DNA of 64,000 nt, from NCBI GenBank assembly GCA_044220545.1, contig JBGAQX010000006.1, forward strand, positions 55,031-119,030. Direction: 5' to 3'. A program made the translations under genes and the position numbers. The notes under the pieces were generated by a model, which saw only the letters and a program-made list of their open reading frames with translations, ran no database searches and had not been told where the DNA came from. Positions 55,458 to 64,000 of this stretch are shown here, piece by piece; positions within the stretch are counted from its first letter, which is position 1, and every line of letters begins with the position of its first letter. The DNA comes from Fen-999 sp044220545. Lineage in GTDB: Bacteria > Pseudomonadota > Gammaproteobacteria > Burkholderiales > Rhodocyclaceae.

Positions 55458-56537
55458 TTATATCCGCTCCCGGCAAAAACGCACCAGGTTTTCCGCTAGA
55501 TTGCCTGGTTTGGCGATTTCGGCGGCCCACGGTGCCCCGTGGGCTTGCAACGCGGGCACGATGGCCCGAAAACCCGGCCAGGCCGCGGCGATGTCGCCCT
55601 GGCCGTTCCACGCCCTCCAGAACGTCGCCAGTGCCTGTCGCGCCGTCTCCGGCAGGGCCCGCCGATATCGGCCAAGGAAGGCCTCCAGCTTCGGCCAGTG
55701 CGCTCCTTCGGATTGCGGATAGACCTGCCAGACGAAGGCGTGCCCGGCCCACTGGGCACGGACGAAGGAGTCTTCGCCGCGGACGAAATTGAGGTCGGAT
55801 GCCGCCAGCAGGCGGTCATAGTCGATCTGGGCGAGGAAGGGGAGCGCCTCAAGGGTCAGGTTGCCTCTTGGTACCTGGGCACCGGAGGGGAAGCGCTCGA
55901 CGAGCCAGCGTTCCACCTGCTGGCGTGGCAGGCCGTCGGCTACCCGGCAGATGATCGGCTCGCTGCCCGCGGCCCAGGCATCGAGCAACCGGGGCAGGGC
56001 GGGGTTGTCGTAGCAGAACAGGGAAACCGCCAGTTCCCGCCCGGCATCGCGTGGCACGGGCGCCGGCAGCGCCGACTCGCGTATCAGGCCGCCGGTACCG
56101 GCCGCGAAGCCTGGAAAAAAGAAATACTTGGTCAGGCCGAGCGTCGGATGGGGCGACGGCAGGCCATGGCAGCCCACGACCCAGTCTTCCGCAGATAGAT
56201 ATTCGAGGTTGAGCCAGACCGATGGCTGGCCTCGTGCCGTCATCGCCGCCAAGAACGACGACGGCAATTCGCAGGCAAAGGCCTCGATGACCACGTCGCC
56301 CGGTGTCGCCCCGGGAAATTCCACCGGCCACGGCTGTATCTCGACGCCGTCGACAGTCTGGCGGACCACGAGGGGATCGATGCCCGGTCGCAAGCCGGCC
56401 AGGGGTGTCGGATCGTCGATCCAAAGGCGCATGGCCCAGTCATGCTCGCCGGCCAGTTGCCGGGCCAGGCGCCAGCAGACGCCGGCATCGCCGAGATTGT
56501 CGACCACTCGGCAGAAGAGATCACAGCTAAGCCTCAT
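55458..56537 (-). CDS. earP: EF-P arginine rhamnosyltransferase
   Basis: Transfers rhamnose from dTDP-rhamnose to Arg32 of EF-P. The 359-residue protein starts with DLFCRVVDNLGDAGVCWRLARQL and has the C-terminal binding region RGEDSFVRAQWAGHAFVWQVYPQ, both diagnostic. It overlaps nothing and reads into efp, which carries the matching arginine. Confidence 0.96.
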   Translation of the reverse strand: MRLSCDLFCRVVDNLGDAGVCWRLARQLAGEHDWAMRLWIDDPTPLAGLRPGIDPLVVRQTVDGVEIQPWPVEFPGATPGDVVIEAFACELPSSFLAAMTARGQPSVWLNLEYLSAEDWVVGCHGLPSPHPTLGLTKYFFFPGFAAGTGGLIRESALPAPVPRDAGRELAVSLFCYDNPALPRLLDAWAAGSEPIICRVADGLPRQQVERWLVERFPSGAQVPRGNLTLEALPFLAQIDYDRLLAASDLNFVRGEDSFVRAQWAGHAFVWQVYPQSEGAHWPKLEAFLGRYRRALPETARQALATFWRAWNGQGDIAAAWPGFRAIVPALQAHGAPWAAEIAKPGNLAENLVRFCRERI

Positions 56538-56560
56538 CGCGTGGACGGTATCCTATTCCC

Positions 56561-57187
56561 ATGGAAAAACTCCACACCTGTGATGCCTGTCCGCGTCTGG
56601 CGGCCTTTCTCGACGAGGTGTCGCGACGCCACCCGGACTATCACGCGCGGCCGGTGGCGCCGTTCGGCGACCCCCGGGCGCGGTTGCTGATCGTCGGCCT
56701 GGCGCCGGGCATGCATGGCGCCAACCGCACGGGGAGGCCATTTACCGGCGACTACGCGGGGATTCTGCTCTACGACACGCTGCACCGTTTCGGCTTCGCC
56801 GACCGGCCCGTATCGAGTTCGCGCGACGATGGTCTGCGGTTGATCGATTGCCGGATCACCAACGCCGTGAAATGCCTGCCTCCGGAGAACAAGCCCGAGC
56901 CGGTGGAAATCAAGACCTGTAACGCCTTTCTGGCCGCCGAACTGGCCATGGCGCCTGAAGTTCGAGTGATCCTGGCCTTGGGTCAGATCGCGCACAAGGC
57001 GGTGCTGATGGCAACCGGCCTGAAGCAAAGCGCCCATGCCTTCGGCCACGGTGCCCGCCATCGCCTGCCCGACGGCCGCCTTCTGGTCGACTCCTACCAT
57101 TGCAGCCGCTACAACACCCAGACCCGCCGCCTGACCACCGAAGGTTTCCATGATGTCTTCCGTCTCATCGGCGCCGAACTTGGCTGA
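56561..57187 (+). CDS. Uracil-DNA glycosylase, family 5 (UdgB)
   Basis: 208-residue iron-sulfur DNA repair enzyme. N-terminal C7-x2-C10 and later cysteines (CRITNAVKC) suit a [4Fe-4S] cluster; GLAPGMHGANRTGRPFTGD is the family 5 active-site motif. Removes uracil and related bases. Its last 38 bp overlap the uvrC start, so two repair genes are translationally linked. Divergent from earP. Confidence 0.92.
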   Translation: MEKLHTCDACPRLAAFLDEVSRRHPDYHARPVAPFGDPRARLLIVGLAPGMHGANRTGRPFTGDYAGILLYDTLHRFGFADRPVSSSRDDGLRLIDCRITNAVKCLPPENKPEPVEIKTCNAFLAAELAMAPEVRVILALGQIAHKAVLMATGLKQSAHAFGHGARHRLPDGRLLVDSYHCSRYNTQTRRLTTEGFHDVFRLIGAELG

Positions 57188-59015
57188 AGCGAACCCGGCC
57201 GGGAACTTCGATGCCAAGGAATTACTGGCGTCGCTGACCGAGGCGCCGGGTGTCTACCGCATGCTCGACGCGGCCGGCATGGTGCTGTATGTCGGCAAGG
57301 CGAAGAATCTCAAGAAGCGTGTTTCGTCGTACTTCCAGAAGACCGGCCAGAGTCCGCGCATTCTCCTGATGCTGCAACAGGTGGCGAAGGTCGAGACCAC
57401 CGCCACCCGCTCGGAAGCTGAGGCGCTGATTCTTGAAAACACGCTGATCAAGAAGCTGGCGCCCAAGTACAACATTCTCTTCCGCGACGACAAGTCCTAC
57501 CCATATATCTGCCTTTCGGGCCACGAATATTCCCGGCTGGCCTTCCACCGCGGCGCCTTCGACAAGAAGGCGCGCTACTTCGGGCCGTTTCCGAGCGGCC
57601 TGGCGGTGCGTGAGAGCATTCAGTTGCTGCAGAAGACTTTTCTGCTGCGCACCTGCGAGGATGTCGTGTTCGCCCATCGTTCCCGGCCTTGCCTGATGCA
57701 CCAGATCAAGCGCTGCAAGGCACCGTGCGTAGGACTGATCTCGGCGGCCGATTACGGACGCGATGTCCGTCTGGCCGAGATGTTCCTGCGCGGCCGGCAG
57801 AGCGAGGTCATCGACGGCCTGACGGAGCAGATGCGGCTTGCCGCCGAAGCGCTGCGCTTCGAAGAGGCCGCCACTTTGCGCGACCAGGTTCGGGCGTTGC
57901 AGGCTGTGCTGCACCGCCAGTACGTCAGTTCGACGCGGGAGGAAGACGCCGACATCCTGGCCGTCGTCGCCCCGCGCGGCGAGTTGTGCGTCAATCTGGC
58001 CATGGTTCGGGGCGGCTTGCATCTGGGCGACCGGGCATTCTTCCCGAGCCGGAGCGGCGAAGGGGATGCCGACCCGGCCGAGGGCCTGGTGGCTTTCGTC
58101 GGCCAGCACTATGCGGATCATCCACCGCCGCCGAGGATCATTGCCGGCCTGGACGTGGCGGCGGACTGTGCGGCGGTCTTCGCTGGCAAGTCTGTTGTCA
58201 TGGGGCTGCCCAGGAGCGAGATGGAACGGGCCTGGCTGGCCATGGCGGAAAAGAACGCGGCGCTGGCGCTGGAATCCCGGTGGCAGTCGAAAGTCCGGAC
58301 TGGTGGTCGACTCGTTGCGTTGCAGGATGCGCTGGAGTTGGCCGAGCCGCCCGCGCGCATCGAATGTTTCGATATCAGCCACACCATGGGCGAGGGCACG
58401 GTCGCATCGTGCGTCGTCTGCGTCGATGGCGCCATGAAGAAGAGCGACTACCGCCGGTTCAATATCGCCGGCATCGAGCCGGGCGACGACTACGCCGCCA
58501 TGCGACAGGCTCTGACCCGCCGCTACGAGAAGGTCGCGGCGGGTCAGAGCCTGGCTCCCGACCTGATCCTGATCGATGGCGGCAAGGGTCAGCACCGCGT
58601 CGCGCGGGAAGTGCTTGCGGAACTGGGGCTGGATCATCTCGCCTCGGTCGGCGTGGCCAAGGGCGAGGAGCGCAAGCCCGGCCTGGAAACGCTTTTCGTT
58701 CATGGCCATGAGGAGCCGCTACAATTGGCGCCAGATCACATCGGTTTTCACCTGATCCAGGAAATCCGCGACGAGGCGCACCGTTTTGCCATTGCCGGCC
58801 ATCGGGCCCGGCGGGCCAAGGCGCGGGGCCGCTCGAAGCTGGAGGATGTTCCTGGCATCGGTCCGGCACGGCGCCGCGGTTTGTTGGCGCATTTTGGCGG
58901 ACTTGACGGGGTCATGGCGGCGACGGTGGAAGATCTGTGCCGCGCGGGTGGCGTGTCGCGTCGGTTGGCCGAAATCATCCATCAGTATTTACACCAAGAA
59001 TCGCACCCGCAATAG
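57150..59015 (+). CDS. uvrC: UvrABC excinuclease subunit C
   Basis: Makes both incisions in nucleotide excision repair. 621 residues with GIY-YIG nuclease (GVYRMLDAAGMVLYVGKAKNL), UVR motif (LRFEEAATLRDQVRAL), RNase H-like nuclease (IECFDISHTMGEG, LILIDGGKGQ) and C-terminal helix-hairpin-helix. The ATG at 57150 lies in the UDG gene; an in-frame TTG at 57180 could also start it. The next gene follows after 6 bp. Confidence 0.95.
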   Translation: MMSSVSSAPNLAEANPAGNFDAKELLASLTEAPGVYRMLDAAGMVLYVGKAKNLKKRVSSYFQKTGQSPRILLMLQQVAKVETTATRSEAEALILENTLIKKLAPKYNILFRDDKSYPYICLSGHEYSRLAFHRGAFDKKARYFGPFPSGLAVRESIQLLQKTFLLRTCEDVVFAHRSRPCLMHQIKRCKAPCVGLISAADYGRDVRLAEMFLRGRQSEVIDGLTEQMRLAAEALRFEEAATLRDQVRALQAVLHRQYVSSTREEDADILAVVAPRGELCVNLAMVRGGLHLGDRAFFPSRSGEGDADPAEGLVAFVGQHYADHPPPPRIIAGLDVAADCAAVFAGKSVVMGLPRSEMERAWLAMAEKNAALALESRWQSKVRTGGRLVALQDALELAEPPARIECFDISHTMGEGTVASCVVCVDGAMKKSDYRRFNIAGIEPGDDYAAMRQALTRRYEKVAAGQSLAPDLILIDGGKGQHRVAREVLAELGLDHLASVGVAKGEERKPGLETLFVHGHEEPLQLAPDHIGFHLIQEIRDEAHRFAIAGHRARRAKARGRSKLEDVPGIGPARRRGLLAHFGGLDGVMAATVEDLCRAGGVSRRLAEIIHQYLHQESHPQ

Positions 59016-59021
59016 CCAACC

Positions 59022-59594
59022 ATGCCGCTCAACATACCGAACCTGCTGACCTGGGCGCGCATCCTGATGATCCCGCTGTTCGTTGGCGTGTTCTACTCTC
59101 CTTGGCACTGGCTTGCGCCCCAGCAGCAGAACCTCTGGGCGACGGCGATCTTCGTGGCGGCCGCGATCACCGACTGGTTCGACGGTTGGCTGGCGCGCAG
59201 ACTGGGCCAGACCTCGGCGTTCGGCGCCTTTCTCGATCCGGTCGCAGACAAGCTGATGGTCGCGGCGGCATTGGTCATCCTGATCCAGTTGGGCCGGCTC
59301 GACGCGGTGGTTGCCTTCATCATCATTGGTCGGGAGATCGCCATTTCCGCGCTGCGCGAATGGATGGCCAAGATCGGCGCGGCAAAAAGCATCGCGGTCT
59401 CCTTCATCGGGAAACTGAAAACAGCCGCTCAAATGATCGCCATTCCGATGCTGCTGTATCACGATCAACTGCTGGCGCTGAACCCCCAAGTCATGGGTAC
59501 CTGGCTGATCTACGTTGCCGCCGTGCTCACTCTTTGGTCGATGGTTTACTACCTGCGCAAGGCGTGGCCGGAAATTGTTGCGCGCAGTCGTTGA
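59022..59594 (+). CDS. pgsA: CDP-diacylglycerol-glycerol-3-phosphate 3-phosphatidyltransferase
   Basis: First committed step to phosphatidylglycerol. 190-residue membrane enzyme with the CDP-alcohol phosphotransferase motif DWFDGWLARRL...GAFLDPVADK (D-x2-DG-x2-AR-x8-G-x3-D-x3-D). Four or more hydrophobic helices. Its stop codon lies inside the -35 box of the tRNA-Gly promoter. Confidence 0.95.
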   Translation: MPLNIPNLLTWARILMIPLFVGVFYSPWHWLAPQQQNLWATAIFVAAAITDWFDGWLARRLGQTSAFGAFLDPVADKLMVAAALVILIQLGRLDAVVAFIIIGREIAISALREWMAKIGAAKSIAVSFIGKLKTAAQMIAIPMLLYHDQLLALNPQVMGTWLIYVAAVLTLWSMVYYLRKAWPEIVARSR

Positions 59595-59618
59595 CACGGC
59601 GGCAGTCGTAGTTATAAT
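59591..59618 (+). promoter_or_regulatory. Consensus promoter for tRNA-Gly
   Basis: Perfect -35 TTGACA (59591-59596) and perfect -10 TATAAT (59613-59618) with a 16-bp spacer. Transcription would begin around 59625, just before the tRNA. The -35 box contains the pgsA TGA stop. Confidence 0.9.
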
Positions 59619-59631
59619 TCGGCTCCGTTCT

Positions 59632-59707
59632 GCGGGAGTAGCTCAGTTGGTAGAGCGATACCTTGCCAAGGTATAGGTCGAGAGTTCGAGACTCTTCTCC
59701 CGCTCCA
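59632..59707 (+). tRNA. tRNA-Gly (anticodon GCC)
   Basis: Full cloverleaf of 76 nt: acceptor GCGGGAG/CTCCCGC, anticodon GCC at 59665-59667 in a TTGCCAA loop, GTTCGAG T-loop, and encoded CCA end. Confidence 0.97.
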
Positions 59708-59713
59708 AAATCC

Positions 59714-59741
59714 AAGGGGGAAAGCATTGCTTTCCCCCTTT
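59714..59741. terminator. Hairpin between the two tRNA genes
   Basis: 10-bp perfect stem GGGGGAAAGC (59716-59725) / GCTTTCCCCC (59729-59738) with flanking AA/TT, 3-nt loop. Likely ends or processes the tRNA-Gly transcript; the T run is short. Confidence 0.7.
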
Positions 59742-59767
59742 CGTTTCCATCCTTGGTTTTTGGCCGG

Positions 59768-59841
59768 GGCGCGATGGCAGAGTGGTTATGCAGCGGCCTG
59801 CAAAGCCGTGTACCTCGGTTCGATTCCGGGTCGCGCCTCCA
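59768..59841 (+). tRNA. tRNA-Cys (anticodon GCA)
   Basis: 74-nt cloverleaf: acceptor GGCGCGA/TCGCGCC, anticodon GCA at 59800-59802, GGTTCGATTCC T-arm, encoded CCA. It borders the integrase gene, so its 3' end (about 59818-59841) is the probable attachment site. Confidence 0.95.
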
Positions 59842-59863
59842 AAATAAGTTACTGAATATAGAC

Positions 59864-59892
59864 AAAAAAGCCCGCTCATGCGGGCTTTTTTG
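59864..59892 (+). terminator. Rho-independent terminator after tRNA-Cys
   Basis: Stem GCCCGC (59870-59875) / GCGGGC (59880-59885), TCAT loop, flanked by A6 and T6 (59886-59891). Classic bidirectional-looking terminator. Confidence 0.92.
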
Positions 59893-60002
59893 TTGCCGGT
59901 CACTGGGTTGGTTATCGCGGCAAAACATGGTAAAAAGGGGCACTTGCCACCCGGGAAAGGTGGCAAACCACCCGTCCACTATACAATTTGCCGTGTACGC
60001 GA

Positions 60003-61121
60003 ATGTCTACAAAGCGCCGCCGTGCTTCTTCCTGGGAATATGTCGTCAAGCGCAAAGGGCTGCTGTCACGCCCAATTTCGCTTACTTTCACCGACGAAAA
60101 GGAAGGCGATTCGTACGTCGCACGGCTCGAGTGCTTACTTGATGCAGGGGTAGTTCCAGCAGAGTTTCAAGAGAATGCGGATAAGCCTGCAACAGTTGGT
60201 GATGGCATTCACCTGTACATCCAAAGAGTATCGATATCCGAGTCGGATAAGTTGGTTCTGGATGTCATATATGAGCGGATAGGCAAGGTGCTGCTATCGC
60301 AGGTCGACTATCCCTGGGCTGAGAAGTACGTCAAGGAATCGAAACAGATTCGCAACCTTTCGCCGTCTACGATTCGGCATCACGTGGGAGCCTTGGCACG
60401 AATGCTGGACTGGCTTTGTCGGCGTGGGGACCTTATAGCAAATCCGTTGCGACTATTACCCAAGGGATACGCAACCTATACCGTGGCAGATGGGGCCGTT
60501 CTTCGCGCGCTTGATCGAAAATCCAAAGTAGATCAGGAACGGGATCGTCGTTTGACTCAAGCTGAAGAAGAAGCAATCCGACAAGCTATGGCTGGGCATA
60601 AGCGCGATGATCGCGAGCGATCGTTGGCAATGAAGGACAGGGAGCGCTTGGTACTCCTTTTTGACCTTGCGCTAGAAACGGCAATGCGCCTGCGGGAAAT
60701 GTTCACCCTCTCCGTGGCTCAGGTCGATTTGTCACAGCGAACGATTTTTCTCGACAAGACAAAAAATGGCGACAAGAGACAGATCCCGCTTTCATCGGTG
60801 GCTATCGCCAAACTTCAGCCGGTTCTTGAAAGGATGAAAGCGAATGAACGTCTGTTCCCGTGGTGGGACGGTGTCCCGACACAAGAATCTTTACGAAAAA
60901 CCACGAGTAAATTGTCACGTCAGTTTTCCCGCATATTTGAATACTCAAAAGTTGTGGGTCTGAATTTCCATGACCTTCGACACGAAGCCACCAGTCGATT
61001 TTTTGAACGTACATCACTCTCGGACTTGGAAATAGCGAAGATCACCGGACATCGATCGCCACGAATGTTGATGCGTTATGCGAATCTACGCGGTACCACG
61101 CTCGCCGGGAAGCTCTGGTAA
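60003..61121 (+). CDS. Tyrosine site-specific integrase
   Basis: 372 residues. Catalytic residues of tyrosine recombinases: R229 in AMRLRE, H323-x2-R326 in HDLRHEA, H350 in TGHRSPRML and Y359 in MRYANL. The N-terminal half holds a SAM-like core-binding domain. An upstream TTG (59988) is possible, but ATG 60003 is preferred. Lower GC than the neighbouring chromosome and lying 160 bp from tRNA-Cys, it marks the left end of an integrated element. Its end overlaps the convergent HTH gene. Confidence 0.92.
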   Translation: MSTKRRRASSWEYVVKRKGLLSRPISLTFTDEKEGDSYVARLECLLDAGVVPAEFQENADKPATVGDGIHLYIQRVSISESDKLVLDVIYERIGKVLLSQVDYPWAEKYVKESKQIRNLSPSTIRHHVGALARMLDWLCRRGDLIANPLRLLPKGYATYTVADGAVLRALDRKSKVDQERDRRLTQAEEEAIRQAMAGHKRDDRERSLAMKDRERLVLLFDLALETAMRLREMFTLSVAQVDLSQRTIFLDKTKNGDKRQIPLSSVAIAKLQPVLERMKANERLFPWWDGVPTQESLRKTTSKLSRQFSRIFEYSKVVGLNFHDLRHEATSRFFERTSLSDLEIAKITGHRSPRMLMRYANLRGTTLAGKLW

Positions 61122-61391
61122 TTCGGGGAGTCTTCGCCGGCCGCGATAGCGGCGAGTTTGACTAACCTCGCTCTGATTGCGATTCCTGTCAGTGATAACG
61201 GCGCGTTCAATTCGCTCGGCTGTTTGCTCGCGGATTCGTACCGACAAAAAGTCGACGAGGTCTGATTCGAGCATTACCCATGCTCGGCCAATCTTCGCTG
61301 CCGGCAAGAAGCCGTCGTCGATTAGGGCTCGAACGGTCGAAACGTCCGTCGCCAGAAACTTGGCGGCCTCATCTGAGGTGTAGGTCTTCAT
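61086..61391 (-). CDS. Helix-turn-helix excisionase-like protein
   Basis: 101 residues, MerR/HTH_17-like: TSDEAAKFLATDVSTVRALIDDGFLPAAKIGRAWVM gives a DNA-binding winged helix, followed by a basic tail. The start at 61391 begins this motif; the frame upstream was rejected. The 3' end overlaps the integrase convergently by 36 bp. A recombination directionality factor or element regulator is likely. Confidence 0.75.
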   Translation of the reverse strand: MKTYTSDEAAKFLATDVSTVRALIDDGFLPAAKIGRAWVMLESDLVDFLSVRIREQTAERIERAVITDRNRNQSEVSQTRRYRGRRRLPELPELPGERGTA

Positions 61392-61503
61392 TTCAGTTTC
61401 GAGATGTCTCTGGGGACTCAGCTTTATGGGCATTGCAGTCAAGCAAATATTAGCCAGATCGCCAGTAATATCGATGGCCAAAAGCGCACAGACCGGGCGC
61501 ATT

Positions 61504-63216
61504 TCAAATTAGGCCTGCTTCCTCCAGAAACCGTGACTCAAAACCCTCATCCATGGCGCTGCTGAGAATCAAGCGATTCTTGGCGCGAGTCATGCCGACG
61601 TACATCAGCCTGCGCTCTTCCTCTTCGGATGAATCGGTATGCGGAAGATTCCCATCCTCGGTGCCCATGATCCACACGTTGTCGAACTCAAGCCCCTTGG
61701 AGGAATGGAGGGTCATCAGATGAATTCCAGCGGACTTCTGCTTGTTGTCGGCTGTCGTGAGGAACCGCAAGCGCTGCCCCAGTGATCCGGACAGTTTGGC
61801 GACGGATGACTCCAGCCGATTCAGCATGGCAACCTGCTGATCGTTCTTGCAGTGAGGTAGAAGCCAGGCTGATACTCCATGCACAACCAGTTCAACCCGG
61901 CCTTTTCTTGCTTGCTCGGTCCATGACGAGAAACCGGTCAGCAATCCCGCCACTCGCTGGTGGTGATCGCCTTCGGGGCCACGCAATTCGAGGATCCTGG
62001 CGAGGTACTGCATGCAATCACCGTCGCCTTGAACTTCGCGTGAATTCAAGTAGGCAGGGGCCACCCCGGCAAAGGCCAGTGCATTCGCTGCGCCTGTCCA
62101 GCCACCATCGAGCACGCTACGCTGGATACCCAGAAAGGCGCTTCCGAGTTTCCGGTCCCATATCCTCTTGCCTCCGGTACGCTTGTACGGGATACCCAAT
62201 CCGCTGAGGCAGATCTCGATTGGATCCAGCTGACTATTGGTTCGCCCGAGAATTCCCCATTCGGCGCCGATGCCGAGCATCCTGATCCGGTCCGCCACAA
62301 TATCGGCCTCATCCCAACGGTCAGATGCTCTGACTATCTGGATATCGCCGGTGGATGTCCTGAAAGCCTCAATGCGCTTCGGCGCTCGCTCCTTGTTGTG
62401 TGCGATCAGCTTTGCGGCATGGTTCAAAATATTTGGAGCGCAGCGGTAGTTCAGTGGCAGGGTTGTCTCAGTCGATGCCAGGGTCTCGGTGACCCCGATC
62501 AAGCCCGCATACCCCATGGCATGCCGGAAGGCGTACAGACTTTGATCATCATCCCCTACCAGGGTGACCTCGATGCCGGCGAGGCCGTGAGCTTTCACCC
62601 ATGCCACCTGCACTTCATCCATATCCTGCGCTTCGTCGACCAGCAGCCAGCGGACGGGCAGGGTCAGCAACTCGCCGGAGCTGATTTTCTGGACAGCCGA
62701 CAGCACGATGTCCGCGAAGTCCATCGCGCCCTCGGATGCGAGAGTGTCCTGGTAGGCGATATAGATCGCCTCGATGCCAGGGTCCGCAAAGACTGGCGTT
62801 CTGATCCTCGCCTTTGCACTATCGATGTTTTTGACGATATCCTCGAACGTCGCTTCGATCGGATGCTGGGCCATGCATCGGCGCAGTACCGCCATCCTTT
62901 CTCCGTCTGACAGCAGGCGCCTGGGCTTCTGGCCACGAGGCAATCGCTTGAGCTGCGAGAGTGCGATGGAGTGAAAAGTCCCCACCGCGAGACGCCGCGC
63001 AACATCGGCACCACAGGACGGAAGGATCCGTGCCTTGAGTTCCTCGGCCGCGTCTCGAGTGAAGGTGACGGCGCACAAGCGTCCCTTGTCATGCGATGCA
63101 AGCAACCGAATGGCTCGCTCGGAAAGTACGCGCGTTTTACCGGAGCCAGGGCAAGCAAGGACAGTGCAGTGGCCGACGGTGGAAACCGCACGCTCCTGGT
63201 GCGGATTCAGGTCCAC
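61504..63216 (-). CDS. UvrD/Rep-type superfamily 1 helicase
   Basis: 570 residues. Walker A ACPGSGKTRV near residue 21, LLVDEAQDMDE (motif II), GDDDQSLYAFRHA (III), PLNYRC (IV region), TLHSSKGLEFDNVWI (V) and VGMTRAKNRLIL (VI) are all intact, so it should be an active 3'-5' helicase. GTG start, directly against the DUF1845 stop. It belongs to the element cargo; no nuclease partner is seen in the window. Confidence 0.92.
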   Translation of the reverse strand: MDLNPHQERAVSTVGHCTVLACPGSGKTRVLSERAIRLLASHDKGRLCAVTFTRDAAEELKARILPSCGADVARRLAVGTFHSIALSQLKRLPRGQKPRRLLSDGERMAVLRRCMAQHPIEATFEDIVKNIDSAKARIRTPVFADPGIEAIYIAYQDTLASEGAMDFADIVLSAVQKISSGELLTLPVRWLLVDEAQDMDEVQVAWVKAHGLAGIEVTLVGDDDQSLYAFRHAMGYAGLIGVTETLASTETTLPLNYRCAPNILNHAAKLIAHNKERAPKRIEAFRTSTGDIQIVRASDRWDEADIVADRIRMLGIGAEWGILGRTNSQLDPIEICLSGLGIPYKRTGGKRIWDRKLGSAFLGIQRSVLDGGWTGAANALAFAGVAPAYLNSREVQGDGDCMQYLARILELRGPEGDHHQRVAGLLTGFSSWTEQARKGRVELVVHGVSAWLLPHCKNDQQVAMLNRLESSVAKLSGSLGQRLRFLTTADNKQKSAGIHLMTLHSSKGLEFDNVWIMGTEDGNLPHTDSSEEEERRLMYVGMTRAKNRLILSSAMDEGFESRFLEEAGLI

Positions 63217-63855
63217 CTATGCAACGAGAGCGGATACAGGCGATTCCGTTTCCGTTGGGGTTACGGCAATGGCCGGGGATGCTGAATCAGTCTCGGCCAC
63301 ACGGGTAGCGTTCTTTCGGGCGGCGATGCTCGCTCGACTGGCCAGACCGCGAAAGCCCCCGGCAATGCGCAAGAGGCGGCGCTTCCATTCATACAGGCTG
63401 CTGGAATAGTTTCCGTCCGGGATCGAACCCGATAACCAAAGGGTGTCGAATTTTCCAACCAATCCATCAAACTCGCGGATGAGTCCGATGTAGCGAACTG
63501 CGCGAGGAGAGGTGATCCTGGCCTCAAGCTCCTTCGGGTTCGAGTAGGTGACCCCGGCAAACTCGATACCATTTGCATCGGCCAGCTTTTCAAGTCGAGT
63601 CACCTCGGAACGCATGTCCTCGAACATCTTGTCCAGGCGATCATCAACAATCGTCTCTACCTCGCGCGCCTGCTCGTCAGTGCCGATGACACGCAACACG
63701 ACTGACAGAGAAAAAATTGCATTTGCGCAAAGCTCGAAACCGCGGTCAAACACCTGCTGGGCATGAAGAGAATGGAGTCTTACCTTCTGCGTGAAGTAGG
63801 GCCGACTGATGTCGTGTGACGCAGATGGAATGAACGCGGGCGGCCTGGTTGCCAT
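63217..63855 (-). CDS. DUF1845 family protein of integrative conjugative elements
   Basis: 212 residues. The signature VTYSNPKELEARITSPRAVRYIGLI then DTLWLSGSI and YEWKRRLLRIA matches DUF1845/AcaB-like proteins found in ICEs. It supports an integrative conjugative element rather than a prophage. Cotranscribed with the helicase. Role thought to be regulatory; not proven. Confidence 0.8.
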   Translation of the reverse strand: MATRPPAFIPSASHDISRPYFTQKVRLHSLHAQQVFDRGFELCANAIFSLSVVLRVIGTDEQAREVETIVDDRLDKMFEDMRSEVTRLEKLADANGIEFAGVTYSNPKELEARITSPRAVRYIGLIREFDGLVGKFDTLWLSGSIPDGNYSSSLYEWKRRLLRIAGGFRGLASRASIAARKNATRVAETDSASPAIAVTPTETESPVSALVA

Positions 63856-64000
63856 CTATGAACTCCTGGTGAGATAGGCTCATGCTACAAAACCAGGCGC
63901 CGGAATCGAATGCGAAAAGCGCACAAAAGTGCACCGTCTGGCGGTTGCAAATCAGAAACGGCTCAGTGAAAATGGCTCCACATTCGTTGTGCCTAGTGCC

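Noticed and set aside
61504..63216. Gabija defence system (GajB-like helicase)
   Set aside because: No OLD-TOPRIM GajA gene next to it; the neighbour is a DUF1845 protein.

Overview
The window looks like chromosomal DNA of a denitrifying betaproteobacterium, most likely a Rhodocyclales member (Dechloromonas/Azospira/Sulfuritalea-like). This is inferred from high GC, the rpsA-ihfB-lapA-lapB-ugd-hldD-cysM layout, a cytochrome cd1 nitrite reductase, the EarP/EF-P (Arg32) pair, and many c-di-GMP and two-component proteins. No similarity search was run; family calls come from reading motifs and gene order.

Layout. 1-8363: ribosomal protein S1 (5' end outside the window), IHF beta, LPS assembly proteins LapA/LapB, UDP-glucose dehydrogenase, heptose enzymes HldA/HldD, a DUF4160/DUF2442 pair and cysteine synthase B. 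8323-11669: a YdbH/YnbE/YdbL-like envelope operon and a PolB-type 3'-5' exonuclease. 11714-15523: nirS, followed on the same strand by an unusual Crp/Fnr regulator that carries two PilJ/NarX-like P-box modules at its C terminus; the nirS upstream region holds two FNR/DNR-type boxes 42 bp apart. 15524-18131: a P-loop ATPase, glutamate racemase and a metzincin-like membrane protein. 18132-23504: a large hybrid histidine kinase with an HD-GYP response regulator. 23515-27771: class I fumarase, a UPF0114 protein and acetyl-CoA synthetase. 27848-32089: a PIN toxin/antitoxin module, a GGDEF-EAL protein and a pseudopilin. 32090-37661: an AttGH-like ABC exporter operon, a second PIN module and MobA.

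37773-45902 is a signalling operon: a small membrane protein, an SLC5 symporter-histidine kinase fusion (CbrA-like), a single-domain response regulator, a pseudokinase-DEDDh exonuclease fusion and two tandem DUF294 nucleotidyltransferase-like proteins, the second with CBS domains. 45905-55414 holds a one-cysteine DsrC-like protein with ferredoxin-NADP reductase behind a strong promoter and a perfect inverted repeat, several envelope proteins, a GGDEF-EAL protein, a FeeM-like N-acyl amino acid synthase, a branched-chain-type solute-binding protein and EF-P. 55458-59594: EarP, family 5 uracil-DNA glycosylase, UvrC and PgsA.

59632-59841 carries tRNA-Gly(GCC) and tRNA-Cys(GCA). Directly after tRNA-Cys lies the left end of an integrative element: tyrosine integrase, excisionase-like HTH protein, UvrD-type helicase and DUF1845 protein. 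The element continues beyond the window.

The most notable items are the Fnr-PilJ regulator next to nirS, the kinase/exonuclease/nucleotidyltransferase operon, and the DsrC-like/ferredoxin reductase operon with its operator-like palindrome.
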